From JAGPKI01 sp052034135 (lineage in GTDB: Bacteria > Caldisericota > Caldisericia > UBA6126 > JAGPKI01), in assembly GCA_052034135.1 (NCBI GenBank), contig JBPOJC010000013.1, positions 72,756 to 136,755 of the forward strand: a stretch of DNA of 64,000 nt, read 5' to 3'. Within the stretch, counting starts at the first letter, position 1. Every line of letters starts with the position of its first letter. A model generated the notes under the pieces. The model searched no databases, was not told the DNA's origin, and saw only the letters and a program-made list of their open reading frames with translations. This document shows positions 1 through 9,749 of this stretch, piece after piece. A program made the translations under genes and the position numbers.

Positions 1-1911
1 AAAACTGATGCCTCTCCGGAACTATCACGAATAAGAAGAAACATTAAGGAATTAAGAGCATTGATTTATAATAAGATTAACGAGCTTTTTAACTCTCAGT
101 CATATTCGCGAATGTTTCAGGAAAATATTATTACTATTAGAAATGGAAGATATGTGATTCCCTTAAAAGCAGAGTTTAAAGCACATTTTCCCTGTATAGT
201 CTACGATCAGTCGACATCAGGCGAAACTCTCTTTGTGGAGCCCCTTTTAATAACTTCATTAAATAATGACTTTAATATTTTGCTATCTCAAGAGAAAAGA
301 GAGATAAACAGGATTTTATCGCTTCTGTCTAACCTTGTCAGAGAGAAGGCAAAAGAAATTTTATCTTCAATTAAAATTGTTGAAGAGTTTGATTTTATCT
401 TTGCAAAGGCAGCTATGGCAATAGAACGGAATTACGATGAGCCCGAGATAAGTGATAATCAGTCATTCAATCTAAAGAGAGCAAGGCATCCACTAATACC
501 TGGTAATGAAATAGTTCCTATAGATATAAATTTAGGGGAGAAATTCCGAACTTTAATAATAACAGGACCTAACACTGGCGGCAAAACCGTTACTTTAAAA
601 ACTTGTGGTTTATTGGTAGCAATGACCTATTGCGGTCTTCACATTCCTTCAGATGAAAATACCAAAATTGGTTTCTTTGCTGACATTTTAGCAGATATCG
701 GCGAAGAGCAGAGCATAGAGCAGAGTCTCAGTAGTTTTTCCTCTCATCTTTCAAATATAATTCATATTTTAAAGCTCGCCAACAAAAACACTCTTGTTCT
801 ATTAGATGAATTAGGCGCCGGTACAGATCCAGATGAAGGTGCAGCCCTCGGTATGGCAATCATAAGCTACCTTCATAGAGAAGAAGTTCCGCAGATTATT
901 ACTACTCATTTGAGCCAAATAAAATCATTTGCTTACAACCACGATGAAGCGGAAAATGCTTGCGTTGGCTTTGATTTGGAATCTTTAAAACCAACTTTTA
1001 AGGTTTTAATAGGAGTACCAGGCCAAAGTCATGCCTTCCAGATAGCTAAAAGATTGGGTTTACCCCAGGATTTAATAGAGTCTGCAGAAAAGTTTATCGG
1101 TAAAAAAGAATTAGAGGTTAAAGCTTTAATCGATGGTTTAATGCAAAAAACAGAAGAAATTGAAGCTCACAGATTAACAAGTGAATCAGCAAGAAAAGAG
1201 GCAGAAGAACTTAAGAATAAATATAATCGTGAAGTTCAAAATTTTGAATCTTCAGTCAAAGAAAAAAAGAAAACTCTTTATCAAAATACCGTTAAAGAAA
1301 TAAAAGAAATAAGAGAGAAAGCTTCAAAATTATTATCAGAACTTGCCAAAAAGAAAGAGGCTTCTTCTGAGGCTCATAAACTCTTTGAAGAGATAAGACA
1401 AATTGAGGAAGAAACAGAGAATAAACTAAAAGAAATGGAAGAAATGGAAAAGGACCTATTGCCGATTCAGGAAAGTTCAGACGTCGAAATTGGGTCAAGT
1501 GTATGGGTGCGTAAATATAAAAGAGAAGGGCTTGTCATATCTAAAGACGATGAAAAAAAGACTGTTGAGGTGATAATGGGTTCATTTAGGGCTGTAATTC
1601 CATTAAATGAATTATCAAAAATAGAAGAAACAAAAGAAGAAATTTACGAGTCTATTTCTTTAGACGGAGTTAAAAAGAAAAGACTAATTTCTCAAAAAAT
1701 TGACCTTCATGGATTAAGAGTTGAAGAGGCTTTACCTCTACTTGATAAATATCTTGATGATGCATACTTAAGTAAATTACCTCTTGTATATGTAATGCAT
1801 GGCGAGGGGAAGGGTATCTTAAGAGATGAAATAAGGAATTTTCTAAAGACTCATCCTCATGTTAGTGATTTTGATCCAAAGGATACCTTTGTAATAGTCT
1901 ATCTTAAATAA
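1..1911 (+). CDS. mutS2: Endonuclease MutS2, 5' end outside window
   Basis: The frame is open from base 1, and its first residues (DASPELSRIRR) are a typical internal MutS2 segment, so the gene starts before the window; about 636 residues are visible out of roughly 780 usual. An ATPase core carries a P-loop GPNTGGKT near visible residue 189 and a Walker B LVLLDELGAGTD near 265. A long charged coiled coil follows, and a C-terminal Smr nuclease domain begins at IDLHGLR near residue 565. MutS2 proteins lack the mismatch-recognition domain of MutS. They are linked to suppression of recombination and to collided-ribosome splitting. The TTG at 61 is not the true start. The 3' end overlaps the convergent radical SAM gene by 8 nt. 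Confidence 0.95.
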   Translation, partial: KTDASPELSRIRRNIKELRALIYNKINELFNSQSYSRMFQENIITIRNGRYVIPLKAEFKAHFPCIVYDQSTSGETLFVEPLLITSLNNDFNILLSQEKREINRILSLLSNLVREKAKEILSSIKIVEEFDFIFAKAAMAIERNYDEPEISDNQSFNLKRARHPLIPGNEIVPIDINLGEKFRTLIITGPNTGGKTVTLKTCGLLVAMTYCGLHIPSDENTKIGFFADILADIGEEQSIEQSLSSFSSHLSNIIHILKLANKNTLVLLDELGAGTDPDEGAALGMAIISYLHREEVPQIITTHLSQIKSFAYNHDEAENACVGFDLESLKPTFKVLIGVPGQSHAFQIAKRLGLPQDLIESAEKFIGKKELEVKALIDGLMQKTEEIEAHRLTSESARKEAEELKNKYNREVQNFESSVKEKKKTLYQNTVKEIKEIREKASKLLSELAKKKEASSEAHKLFEEIRQIEEETENKLKEMEEMEKDLLPIQESSDVEIGSSVWVRKYKREGLVISKDDEKKTVEVIMGSFRAVIPLNELSKIEETKEEIYESISLDGVKKKRLISQKIDLHGLRVEEALPLLDKYLDDAYLSKLPLVYVMHGEGKGILRDEIRNFLKTHPHVSDFDPKDTFVIVYLK

Positions 1912-2887
1912 GATTATTTAGATTCGAGTCTAATCCAATAAGGAATTCATCAATACATTTTTTAACTTCATTTGCGTCAAGTGAACGGTGAAAATTATAC
2001 AGTTCTTTTCCGGGGCTATCGTTATAATAAGGTCTTGTACAGTTATCACAACCACTTGTAAGGAATGGTTTACCACTCTTTATTAATTTTTTAACCTTTT
2101 CCATATCTTCAATTTTAACATTAAGTTTTATAAGATCTCCAGAACTATTAAATTCTGGTTCAAATGAAATATCTTCGTATATTAGAGCTCTTAATACCTG
2201 TACTTTCCTATACGAACTTAAATCTGGCTTGGGAAGATTTTCAAGTTCAGTTCCTATTATGGGAGTAAATGAAAAAAGCCCAGTATTAATCAAATTTGAT
2301 TTTAAGAAACTCATCATTTTAAAAAAGTCTTCGATAGTATCAGATAAACCATATATCAAATGCGTTCCAATGTGGCCCTTGTAAATTTGTGATAAGCCAA
2401 CCAGTGTTTCAACCTTTTCTTTAAAATCATTACCCTTAATTTTCTCATATGAATCTAATTTTGCGCAATCAAGAGGTATTGTTATGGTATCCGCTCCAAT
2501 TTCGAATAAACTTTTCAAAAATTCAATATTTGTTGAAGCAATAGAAATTGATATTTTGAAATTATTTCTGCTTGCCAAGATTAGGCTTTCAACCAAAGAT
2601 TTGAGCATATTTAAAAAATATTCATCTGAAACAATCTGAAGACAAATTCTCTTTATACTATTTGCTTTATCTATAGCATTTAAAAGCTCTCCATCACTAA
2701 CATTTTGCCATGTAATACGTGATAAATAATTAGAACAGGTTGAAGAGGTAATAGATTGTGAGCAGAATTTACAGGAATTCCTACATTTCTCCCCGACCAT
2801 TACATAAATTGTCTCAAGTGGAAAATCTATTACACTTTTTCTTAAACCGAGCTTAATAGCAGATGCATACGAAAGCTTTAAATTCAT
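1904..2887 (-). CDS. BioB-like radical SAM protein of unassigned substrate
   Basis: This 327-aa protein has the radical SAM cluster motif CRNSCKFC (C35, C39, C42) and a TIM-barrel-like body resembling biotin synthase, HydE and PylB relatives. The C-terminus has an unusual Cys pair, SGCDNCTRPYYND, near residue 280, which may bind a second Fe-S cluster. It is the last gene of the minus-strand operon: its ATG overlaps the PP2C stop by 1 nt. Its substrate is not visible. One option is a sulfur-inserting lipoyl synthase of the two-protein LipS1/LipS2 kind, because a lipoyl carrier (gcvH-like) lies elsewhere in the window, but no partner gene is adjacent. A true BioB is less likely, since no biotin genes are nearby. 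Confidence 0.8.
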   Translation of the reverse strand: MNLKLSYASAIKLGLRKSVIDFPLETIYVMVGEKCRNSCKFCSQSITSSTCSNYLSRITWQNVSDGELLNAIDKANSIKRICLQIVSDEYFLNMLKSLVESLILASRNNFKISISIASTNIEFLKSLFEIGADTITIPLDCAKLDSYEKIKGNDFKEKVETLVGLSQIYKGHIGTHLIYGLSDTIEDFFKMMSFLKSNLINTGLFSFTPIIGTELENLPKPDLSSYRKVQVLRALIYEDISFEPEFNSSGDLIKLNVKIEDMEKVKKLIKSGKPFLTSGCDNCTRPYYNDSPGKELYNFHRSLDANEVKKCIDEFLIGLDSNLNNLI

Positions 2888-3615
2888 TACTTTACAACAA
2901 TAACACCAATTGTTATGTTATCTTTTACATTATTTGCTATAGCAGATCTTACAAAAGCATTACAGATTTCTTTAGAATCGGTACTATTTGAAAGAATTTT
3001 CAAAGACTCTTCATTAAAGTTTTTATATCTTACTGCACCGTCAGTTGCAGTAATGTAAATGTCTCCTTTTTCTATTCGAAATTCTTTTACTGAGTAAGAT
3101 AGCTCTTTGCTGACTCCAATTACATGTTTGCTTGGATCTTTAAGAGTTGATAATGGTTCACTGCCGCATAATTTAGTTAGCCTCATTCTATGATAGCGAT
3201 AAATATTCGCGTCTCCAACTGTTAAACCAGTAAACCTATTATTTTTTGTTATACAAGAAACCGCTAAAGTAGCTGCCATATTTGAATATGATTTAATCTT
3301 TTGCGACATTGAAAGTATTTGAAGATTAATTTGTTCGATAATTTTAATTAAAAAATCTCTGTTGCTTATAGTTTTAGATTCAGAACCAAGAATTGTTTCC
3401 TTATGCATATAATATTCCTTAATTTTTTCAATAACATTTTTACTTGCAATTTCAGGAACAGCATTGTTTCTTACTCCATCAGCAACAGCCATCAAAACTT
3501 TAACATCAGGAGCTATGGAGTAAGCCAACATGCAATCATCCTCATTTTTTTCTCCGCATAAACCTATATCGGATAAAACGTATGCATCTAACTTATAGTC
3601 TCTAAATAGGATCAT
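2887..3615 (-). CDS. PP2C-family (PPM) protein serine/threonine phosphatase
   Basis: The 242-aa protein has the PPM landmarks in order: DIGLCGEKNEDD near residue 16, VADGV near 44, VGDANIYRY near 137, TDGA near 191 and DNITIGVIVV at the C-terminus. The core aspartates for the two-metal centre are kept, while the usual GG after ADGV is replaced by RN. Bacterial relatives (Stp/PrpC) dephosphorylate Hanks-type kinase substrates. No kinase gene is seen in the window. The start codon overlaps the uvrA stop by 4 nt, so translation is probably coupled. There is no signal peptide or membrane segment, so a cytosolic enzyme is expected. Confidence 0.85.
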   Translation of the reverse strand: MILFRDYKLDAYVLSDIGLCGEKNEDDCMLAYSIAPDVKVLMAVADGVRNNAVPEIASKNVIEKIKEYYMHKETILGSESKTISNRDFLIKIIEQINLQILSMSQKIKSYSNMAATLAVSCITKNNRFTGLTVGDANIYRYHRMRLTKLCGSEPLSTLKDPSKHVIGVSKELSYSVKEFRIEKGDIYITATDGAVRYKNFNEESLKILSNSTDSKEICNAFVRSAIANNVKDNITIGVIVVK

Positions 3616-6404
3616 GCAAAAATCTTCTCTTTCTTTAGCACTTTCTTCAAATACATCCCTGTATAAGAATTGTCACTGCCTGCTACTTCTTCAGGTGTTC
3701 CTTTGGCAACTATATATCCTCCATAATCACCTCCGCCTGGTCCTAAATCAATTATATAATCACTACTTTTTATTACATCGAGGTTATGCTCAATCACTAT
3801 GACCGTGTTCCCTTTGTCAACTAATTTGTTTAAAACCTCTAAAAGCCTCTTTATATCTGCAAAGTGTAAACCAGTTGTTGGTTCATCAAGTATGTACAAA
3901 GTTTTACCTTCACTTTTCTTGGATAGCTCTAAGGCTAACTTTATTCTTTGGGCTTCTCCTCCTGAAAGAGTTGTTGAAGACTGACCAAGTTTAATATATC
4001 CTAATCCAACATCTCTAAGTAATTCAAGTTTTCTTCTTGCTTTGGGATAATTCTTAAACAATTCAAATGCATCATCGGCTGTCATATCGAGAACATCGTA
4101 AACATTATATCCTTTATATCTTATTAAAAGCGTCTCTTTGTTAAATCTTTTACCTTCACATACCTCGCAGGGTATATAAACATCAGGCAAGAATTGCATT
4201 TCTACTTTTTTCAAACCATCACCCATGCATGCTTCACATCTCCCGCCCTTTACATTAAAACTAAATCTACTTATAGTGTAGCCTCTCATTTTTGATTCTG
4301 GGAGTGACGCAAAAATCTGCCTTATGTCAGTCCAAAGACCGATGTAAGTAGCAGGATTTGACCTTGGTGTTCTACCGATTGGATTTTGATCAACAATTAT
4401 TACTTTCTTAATGTTTTCGATGCCGAAAATTTTATCATATTCTCCGGGAGTTTCTTTAGAATTGTGTAGAATTGATGCAAGCGCTCTATATAGCACATCA
4501 TTTATTAATGTACTTTTCCCTGAACCAGAAACACCTGTGATGCAAATAAACTTTCCCAAATTAAAACTAACAGAAATGTTTTTAAGATTATGCTCTCTAA
4601 CGCCAGTAATTTTGAGCGTTTTACCATTTCCCTTTCTTCTACTTTCAGGAACAGGAATAAGCTCCTTACCTGATAAAAATCTACCAGTAACAGATCTTTC
4701 TTCATTTATTATATCTTCCAATTTCCCAGAAACAACAACTTCTCCACCATCGGTTCCAGCTCCAGGACCAACATCAACTATAAAATCAGCACTTCTTATT
4801 GTATTTTCATCATGCTCAACTACAATTACCGTATTTCCAAGGTCTCTAAGTTTAAATAGTGTTTTAAGAAGTTTTTCGTTATCTTTCGAGTGCAATCCAA
4901 TACTTGGTTCGTCTAATACATAAAGTACGCCCACTAATCCAGATCCAACCTGGCTTGCAAGCCTTATTCTTTGGGCTTCTCCTCCTGAAAGAGTCGCAGA
5001 TTCTCTGCTTAAAGATAGATAATCAAGTCCAACATTAATAATAAAGGTAAGTCTTGAACTAATTTCCTTTAAAATTCTATCTGCAATAAGTTTCTCGTTT
5101 TCTGTAAGTTTGACTGTCTCAAAGAATTGTAAAAGACTTCTCAAAGACATATCGCATAAATCAGCAATGTTTTTACCATTTATAGTTACCGATAAAGCCT
5201 CTTTCTTAAGACGCGTTCCATTACAGGAAGAACATTTTTTCTTGATCATAAGTTTTTCGTATTCCCAGAGCATCATTTCTGAATCTGTTTCTGAATACCT
5301 TCTCTTTATAGTGTTTATAACTCCTTCATAGTATCTATCGCCGTAAAGAATAGCATTTTTTGTTCCATTCTTTAATAATTTATATGGAGTATTCAATGAT
5401 TCTCCATATCTTTCAAGTACTCGTTCTATAAGGTTTAATGTATAGCTTTCTGTATAATTTCTAAAGCCAGGTATATCTATTGCACCATCAATAATGGATT
5501 TTTCTGGATCTTTTATAATTAGCGATGGGCTAACCTCATTTATAACTCCTAACCCATTACACTCCGGGCAAGCACCAAAAGGACTATTAAATGAGAACAG
5601 TCTCGGCTCAATTTCAGATATGCTGATTCCGCATGTAGGACAAGCAAATTTTTCAGAGAATATGTGCGTCTCCCACTTATTTTCTGTATTCACTCTTATT
5701 TCTATCATGCCGTTTGCTAATTCCAATGCTTGCTCTATTGAATCAGCTATTCTTGGCCTTTCACCCTCTTCTACGGTCAATTGATCAACAATGACTAATA
5801 TAGAATGCTTTTGAGTTTTTTTAAGAATTATTTTATCATCAATATCGTAGAGATTTTCATCCACAATAACTTTTACATAACCCTTCATCTGTAATTCTGA
5901 AAAAAGATTCTTAAATTCTCCCTTCTTTTCTCTTACAATTGGAGCAATAATCTGAATCATTTTATCATTAAACGATAACATTACCCTTTCAATAATCTGG
6001 TCTAAACTCTGGGATTTAATTTCCTTACCGCAATTAGGACAATGCGGAATCCCAATTCTTGCAAAAAGAAGCCTTAAATAATCGTAAACTTCTGTCATTG
6101 TACCCACTGTGGAACGTGGATTTTTGCTCCCTGAATGTTGAGTTATTGCAATAGAAGGAGAAAGCCCTTCAATATGGTCAACATTGGGCTTTCTTAACTC
6201 TCCTATAAATTGTCTTGCATAAGTCGAGAGAGACTCCAAATATTTTCTCTGCCCCTCAGTATATATTGTATCAAAAGCGAGTGAAGACTTGCCTGAACCA
6301 GAGATACCTGTGATAACCACTAATTTGTTTCTCGGTATATCAAGGTTTATATTTTTTAAATTATGTTCTTTTGCTCCTCTTATTCTAATAAAATCATCTT
6401 GCAT
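3612..6404 (-). CDS. uvrA: Excinuclease ABC subunit A
   Basis: UvrA is the damage-sensing ATPase of nucleotide excision repair. The 930-aa length fits the family. The first ATPase half has GISGSGKSSLAFD near residue 33, and the second has GVSGSGKSTLINDV. ABC signatures (LSGGEAQRI) occur twice. Zinc-binding Cys pairs are seen at CPTCG...CPECNG in the first half and CEAC...CEVCEGKRF in the second. It is separated from pyrG by only 5 nt and overlaps the PP2C start by 4 nt, so it is mid-operon. No uvrB or uvrC is present in the window. Confidence 0.98.
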   Translation of the reverse strand: MQDDFIRIRGAKEHNLKNINLDIPRNKLVVITGISGSGKSSLAFDTIYTEGQRKYLESLSTYARQFIGELRKPNVDHIEGLSPSIAITQHSGSKNPRSTVGTMTEVYDYLRLLFARIGIPHCPNCGKEIKSQSLDQIIERVMLSFNDKMIQIIAPIVREKKGEFKNLFSELQMKGYVKVIVDENLYDIDDKIILKKTQKHSILVIVDQLTVEEGERPRIADSIEQALELANGMIEIRVNTENKWETHIFSEKFACPTCGISISEIEPRLFSFNSPFGACPECNGLGVINEVSPSLIIKDPEKSIIDGAIDIPGFRNYTESYTLNLIERVLERYGESLNTPYKLLKNGTKNAILYGDRYYEGVINTIKRRYSETDSEMMLWEYEKLMIKKKCSSCNGTRLKKEALSVTINGKNIADLCDMSLRSLLQFFETVKLTENEKLIADRILKEISSRLTFIINVGLDYLSLSRESATLSGGEAQRIRLASQVGSGLVGVLYVLDEPSIGLHSKDNEKLLKTLFKLRDLGNTVIVVEHDENTIRSADFIVDVGPGAGTDGGEVVVSGKLEDIINEERSVTGRFLSGKELIPVPESRRKGNGKTLKITGVREHNLKNISVSFNLGKFICITGVSGSGKSTLINDVLYRALASILHNSKETPGEYDKIFGIENIKKVIIVDQNPIGRTPRSNPATYIGLWTDIRQIFASLPESKMRGYTISRFSFNVKGGRCEACMGDGLKKVEMQFLPDVYIPCEVCEGKRFNKETLLIRYKGYNVYDVLDMTADDAFELFKNYPKARRKLELLRDVGLGYIKLGQSSTTLSGGEAQRIKLALELSKKSEGKTLYILDEPTTGLHFADIKRLLEVLNKLVDKGNTVIVIEHNLDVIKSSDYIIDLGPGGGDYGGYIVAKGTPEEVAGSDNSYTGMYLKKVLKKEKIFA

Positions 6405-6409
6405 ATTTG

Positions 6410-8035
6410 TTACGATTTATCTTCTTCTAATTTCTCTTTATATTTAAAGCAAGCATTAATAAATCCAATGAATAGTGGGTGAGGCCTTAGAGGTCTTGAG
6501 ATAAGTTCAGGGTGAAATTGACTAGCAATGAAAAATGGATGAGTGCTTAATTCTACAATTTCAACAAGATTTTTATCCATATAAACACCTGATACTTTCA
6601 TATTTGCCATTTCAAGTCGATTTCTAAATGCATTGTTTACTTCATATCTATGGCGATGTCTTTCATGTACTATTTCCTTATTATAGAGCTTGCTTGCCAA
6701 TGAACCTTGAGCAATTTTACATGAAAAAGCACCAAGCCTCATATTGGCACCTTTTTCATTTAGTCCTTTCTGCTCAGGCATTAAACTTATAACAGGATAC
6801 GGAGTAGTGGGATCAAATTCAGAAGAATTGGCATTAGTTAATCTTAAAAAGTTTCTTGCAAAATCTATAACAGCAACTTGAAGTCCTAAGCAAATTCCAA
6901 AAAATGGAATATTTTCTTCTCTTGCATATTTTACTGCATTAATCATTCCTTCTATACCCCTTTTTCCAAAACCACCAGGAATCAAAATTCCATGTAAACC
7001 ATTAAGCACATCATGTGGATCATTCTTTTCCAAACTTTCTGCAGAAATCCATTTTATGTTTACTTTTACTTTTGTGTTTACTTGAGCATGCTTTAAAGCT
7101 TCTACAAGAGAAATATAAGCATCGCACATAGATGTATATTTACCAATTATACCTATATCTACAGAACTAGTTAGATTATTAATGGTATTAACCATTTCTT
7201 CCCATTCATCAAAATTTGCTTCTCTCTCTGGAAGCTCCCATAATTCTAATAAAGTTTTACTTAAACCCGCTTTTTCAATCATTAAAGGTACTTCATAGAT
7301 GTTTTGGGCGTCAATAACTGAAAAAATTCTTTCCTTTTTCACATCACAAAATAAAGAAATTTTTTCTGCAATATCATCAGAAATTTCTCTGTCCGAGCGG
7401 CATGCAATTATATCAGGCTGAATTCCAACTCTTCTAAGTTCTGCTACACTGTGTTGAGTTGGTTTTGTTTTTAACTCATCTGTGGCTTTTAAATGAGGTA
7501 AATAAGTCAGATGTAAGAAAAGAACATCGCGAGGAGGATTTTCCATTCTAAATTCCCTTATTGCTTCAAGAAATGGAAGACCTTCAATATCTCCTACTGT
7601 TCCACCAATTTCACCTATGATTATGTCTGGCTCTACTGCTTCTTTGAGCTGATAAATTCTTTGCTTTATTTCGTTCGTGAGATGCGGTATAGTCTGAACT
7701 GTTGCGCCAAGAAAATCACCTCTTCTTTCCTTTGCAACTAACTGCGAATAAACTGACCCGGCAGTAACATTATTTAAATGAGACAAATTCTCATCAAGAA
7801 ATCTTTCGTAGTGTCCCAAATCAAGGTCTGTTTCAGCACCATCATCAGTCACAAAAACTTCTCCATGCTGATATGGGTTTTGCAATCCTGCATCAACATT
7901 TAGGTATGGATCAAATTTTATTATAGATACTTTGAACCCTCTTGCTTTTAAAGTTTTCCCAATAGAAGATGTAAGAATGCCTTTTCCAAGAGAGGACATG
8001 ACTCCACCAGTTACAAAAATATACTTAGTACCCAT
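6410..8035 (-). CDS. pyrG: CTP synthase
   Basis: CTP synthase aminates UTP to CTP using ATP and glutamine. The 541-aa protein has the N-terminal synthetase domain beginning KYIFVTGGVMSSLGKG and a C-terminal class I glutamine amidotransferase domain. The nucleophile Cys lies in FFGICLGLQ near residue 382, and the His/Glu of the triad in SQFHPELISRP near 515. Length and motifs are standard. It lies between ddl (41-nt spacer containing a ribosome binding site) and uvrA (5-nt spacer) on the minus strand. Confidence 0.98.
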   Translation of the reverse strand: MGTKYIFVTGGVMSSLGKGILTSSIGKTLKARGFKVSIIKFDPYLNVDAGLQNPYQHGEVFVTDDGAETDLDLGHYERFLDENLSHLNNVTAGSVYSQLVAKERRGDFLGATVQTIPHLTNEIKQRIYQLKEAVEPDIIIGEIGGTVGDIEGLPFLEAIREFRMENPPRDVLFLHLTYLPHLKATDELKTKPTQHSVAELRRVGIQPDIIACRSDREISDDIAEKISLFCDVKKERIFSVIDAQNIYEVPLMIEKAGLSKTLLELWELPEREANFDEWEEMVNTINNLTSSVDIGIIGKYTSMCDAYISLVEALKHAQVNTKVKVNIKWISAESLEKNDPHDVLNGLHGILIPGGFGKRGIEGMINAVKYAREENIPFFGICLGLQVAVIDFARNFLRLTNANSSEFDPTTPYPVISLMPEQKGLNEKGANMRLGAFSCKIAQGSLASKLYNKEIVHERHRHRYEVNNAFRNRLEMANMKVSGVYMDKNLVEIVELSTHPFFIASQFHPELISRPLRPHPLFIGFINACFKYKEKLEEDKS

Positions 8036-8076
8036 TTTTTAATCCTCCAATATTATCCTTTATCTATATAAAACAA

Positions 8077-9126
8077 CTAAAATTCACTTTTGTTTCTTTG
8101 AAATGCTAAATCAATAAGTTTATCAATAAGCTCATTATAGGGTATTTTTGAATATTCCCATAATTTTGGATACATACTAATTGAGGTAAATCCCGGTATT
8201 GTGTTAATTTCGTTCACATACAGTTCATTTGTTTCTTTATCAAGAAGAAAATCCACTCTTGCCATTCCGTAACAACCTAAAATTTTAAAACACATTTTAC
8301 TCGTTTCTCTCACCTTGTTAATCATTATATCATCAAGGTTTGCAGGTATTACAAGCACAGTATCAGTATCAACATACTTAGCTTTATAATCATAAAAAGC
8401 TCTATTAGGAATAATTTCTCCAGGGTAAGAAACTTCAATTTGTTTAAAATCTCCAAGGACACTACACTCAATTTCTCTTGCATTAATTGCTTGTTCTATT
8501 AGCACTTCTCTTGAATAGTTAAATGCTAATATAATAGCTTCTTTCAGTTCACTTTTATTCATCACTTTTGATATTCCAATGCTCGATCCAGTATTGGCAG
8601 GTTTAACAAACAGTGGTAATTTTAGCTTTGTAATAATTTCCGTTAGAGTTTCATCGTCCAATTCTATGTTTTCTTTAAAAAAATGCAAATAATCAGCTTG
8701 CTTTATGTTTGATGCACCAAGTACTTTTTTTGTAAGGACTTTATTCATACATAAGCTTGAAGATTGCGTATCAGCACCAACATAAGGAATATTACATAAC
8801 TCTAATAGTCCTTGAATTAATCCATCTTCTCCACCTCTACCATGTAGTACAGGGAATACACAATCAATAGGAATGAATTCATCATTTAAATTTATTCCTT
8901 TTCTATTATTAAGAGATAAAGTTAATTCTTGACCTTTATCCGGAACGACTTTTAGAGACTCAAACTCCTCTTTTGTAAATAAGTTCCACTTTCCACTTTT
9001 GGTTATACCTATAAGAATTGGATTATATTTACCCTTTGTTAGGTTTGCATGTACAGATTTTGCAGAGACAACAGAAATCTCATGTTCTGGAGAAATCCCT
9101 CCAAATAACAAAGCTAAATTAATCAT
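8077..9126 (-). CDS. ddl: D-alanine--D-alanine ligase
   Basis: The 349-aa ATP-grasp enzyme makes D-Ala-D-Ala for peptidoglycan precursors. Visible motifs are GGISPEHEISVVSA at the N-terminus, HGRGGEDG near residue 94, EIECSVLGD near 208 and NEINTIPGFT near 312. The omega-loop FYDYKAKY carries the Tyr-Lys typical of Ddl rather than the VanA-type D-Ala-D-Lac ligases, so ordinary D-Ala-D-Ala termini are expected. Its ATG at 9126 overlaps the stop of the HAD gene by 1 nt. Confidence 0.95.
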   Translation of the reverse strand: MINLALLFGGISPEHEISVVSAKSVHANLTKGKYNPILIGITKSGKWNLFTKEEFESLKVVPDKGQELTLSLNNRKGINLNDEFIPIDCVFPVLHGRGGEDGLIQGLLELCNIPYVGADTQSSSLCMNKVLTKKVLGASNIKQADYLHFFKENIELDDETLTEIITKLKLPLFVKPANTGSSIGISKVMNKSELKEAIILAFNYSREVLIEQAINAREIECSVLGDFKQIEVSYPGEIIPNRAFYDYKAKYVDTDTVLVIPANLDDIMINKVRETSKMCFKILGCYGMARVDFLLDKETNELYVNEINTIPGFTSISMYPKLWEYSKIPYNELIDKLIDLAFQRNKSEF

Positions 9127-9749
9127 TAAAGTAATACACTCCTTATTTTCGGAAAGAGAAAATCTTCGTAATAGTTCATATGATCATTATCATTGTAAAC
9201 ATATAGTGTCTTAAATCCAAGATATTTTGCTGAAATAATATTTTCAAATGAATCGTCTATAAAGATTGCGTTTTTAACATTGATATCTAATTTATTTATT
9301 ACTTTTTTAACTGAATTTAAATAAGGTTTTCCATAATAATCCATAAATTCAATATCATAAATGTCGCTAAAAAGTTCATCAACTCCTAAAGTTTTGAGAA
9401 CATTTTTAGCATAAAACAATGGGCTATTTGTAACAATATACTTTTCCCCAGGGAGGCTCAAAATAAAATCCTTGAGTTTTTCCTCTTTCTGTAAAAACTC
9501 ACTTACATCTATATTGTGAACATAAAATAAAAATTCAGCAGGATCTACATTAAATTCATTTTTTAGACCCAAAAGTGTTGAACAATATTCCTTTATGTAT
9601 CTCCTCCTTATTTTAAATACATAAGGAAGATCTAAATTCAATTTGTTTGAGACATACATATTAATCCTTTTGTTTAAGTAATCAAACATTCCTGAATTAG
9701 CACTATACAAAGTATTATCAAGATCAAATAACCAGCTTATTTCATTCAT
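9126..9749 (-). CDS. HAD-superfamily hydrolase, pyrimidine 5'-nucleotidase-like
   Basis: The 207-aa protein starts with the HAD nucleophile motif WLFDLDNTLYS. Motif II (VTNSP) lies near residue 106 and motif III/IV (FIDDSFENI) near 163. The DLDNTLY form and the alpha-helical cap that follows are typical of the SDT1/pyrimidine 5'-nucleotidase branch, which removes phosphate from nucleotides or other small phosphates; the substrate cannot be read from sequence. It overlaps the epimerase stop by 4 nt (ATGA) and the ddl start by 1 nt, so it is translationally coupled within the operon. Confidence 0.85.
   Translation of the reverse strand: MNEISWLFDLDNTLYSANSGMFDYLNKRINMYVSNKLNLDLPYVFKIRRRYIKEYCSTLLGLKNEFNVDPAEFLFYVHNIDVSEFLQKEEKLKDFILSLPGEKYIVTNSPLFYAKNVLKTLGVDELFSDIYDIEFMDYYGKPYLNSVKKVINKLDINVKNAIFIDDSFENIISAKYLGFKTLYVYNDNDHMNYYEDFLFPKIRSVLL

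Noticed and set aside
61..1911. Using TTG at 61 as the start of mutS2
   Set aside because: The frame is open to base 1 with conserved MutS2 residues before position 61, so the gene extends beyond the window.
4411..4923. A 170-codon plus-strand open frame
   Set aside because: It lies wholly antisense to the conserved ATPase region of uvrA and has no recognisable protein features.
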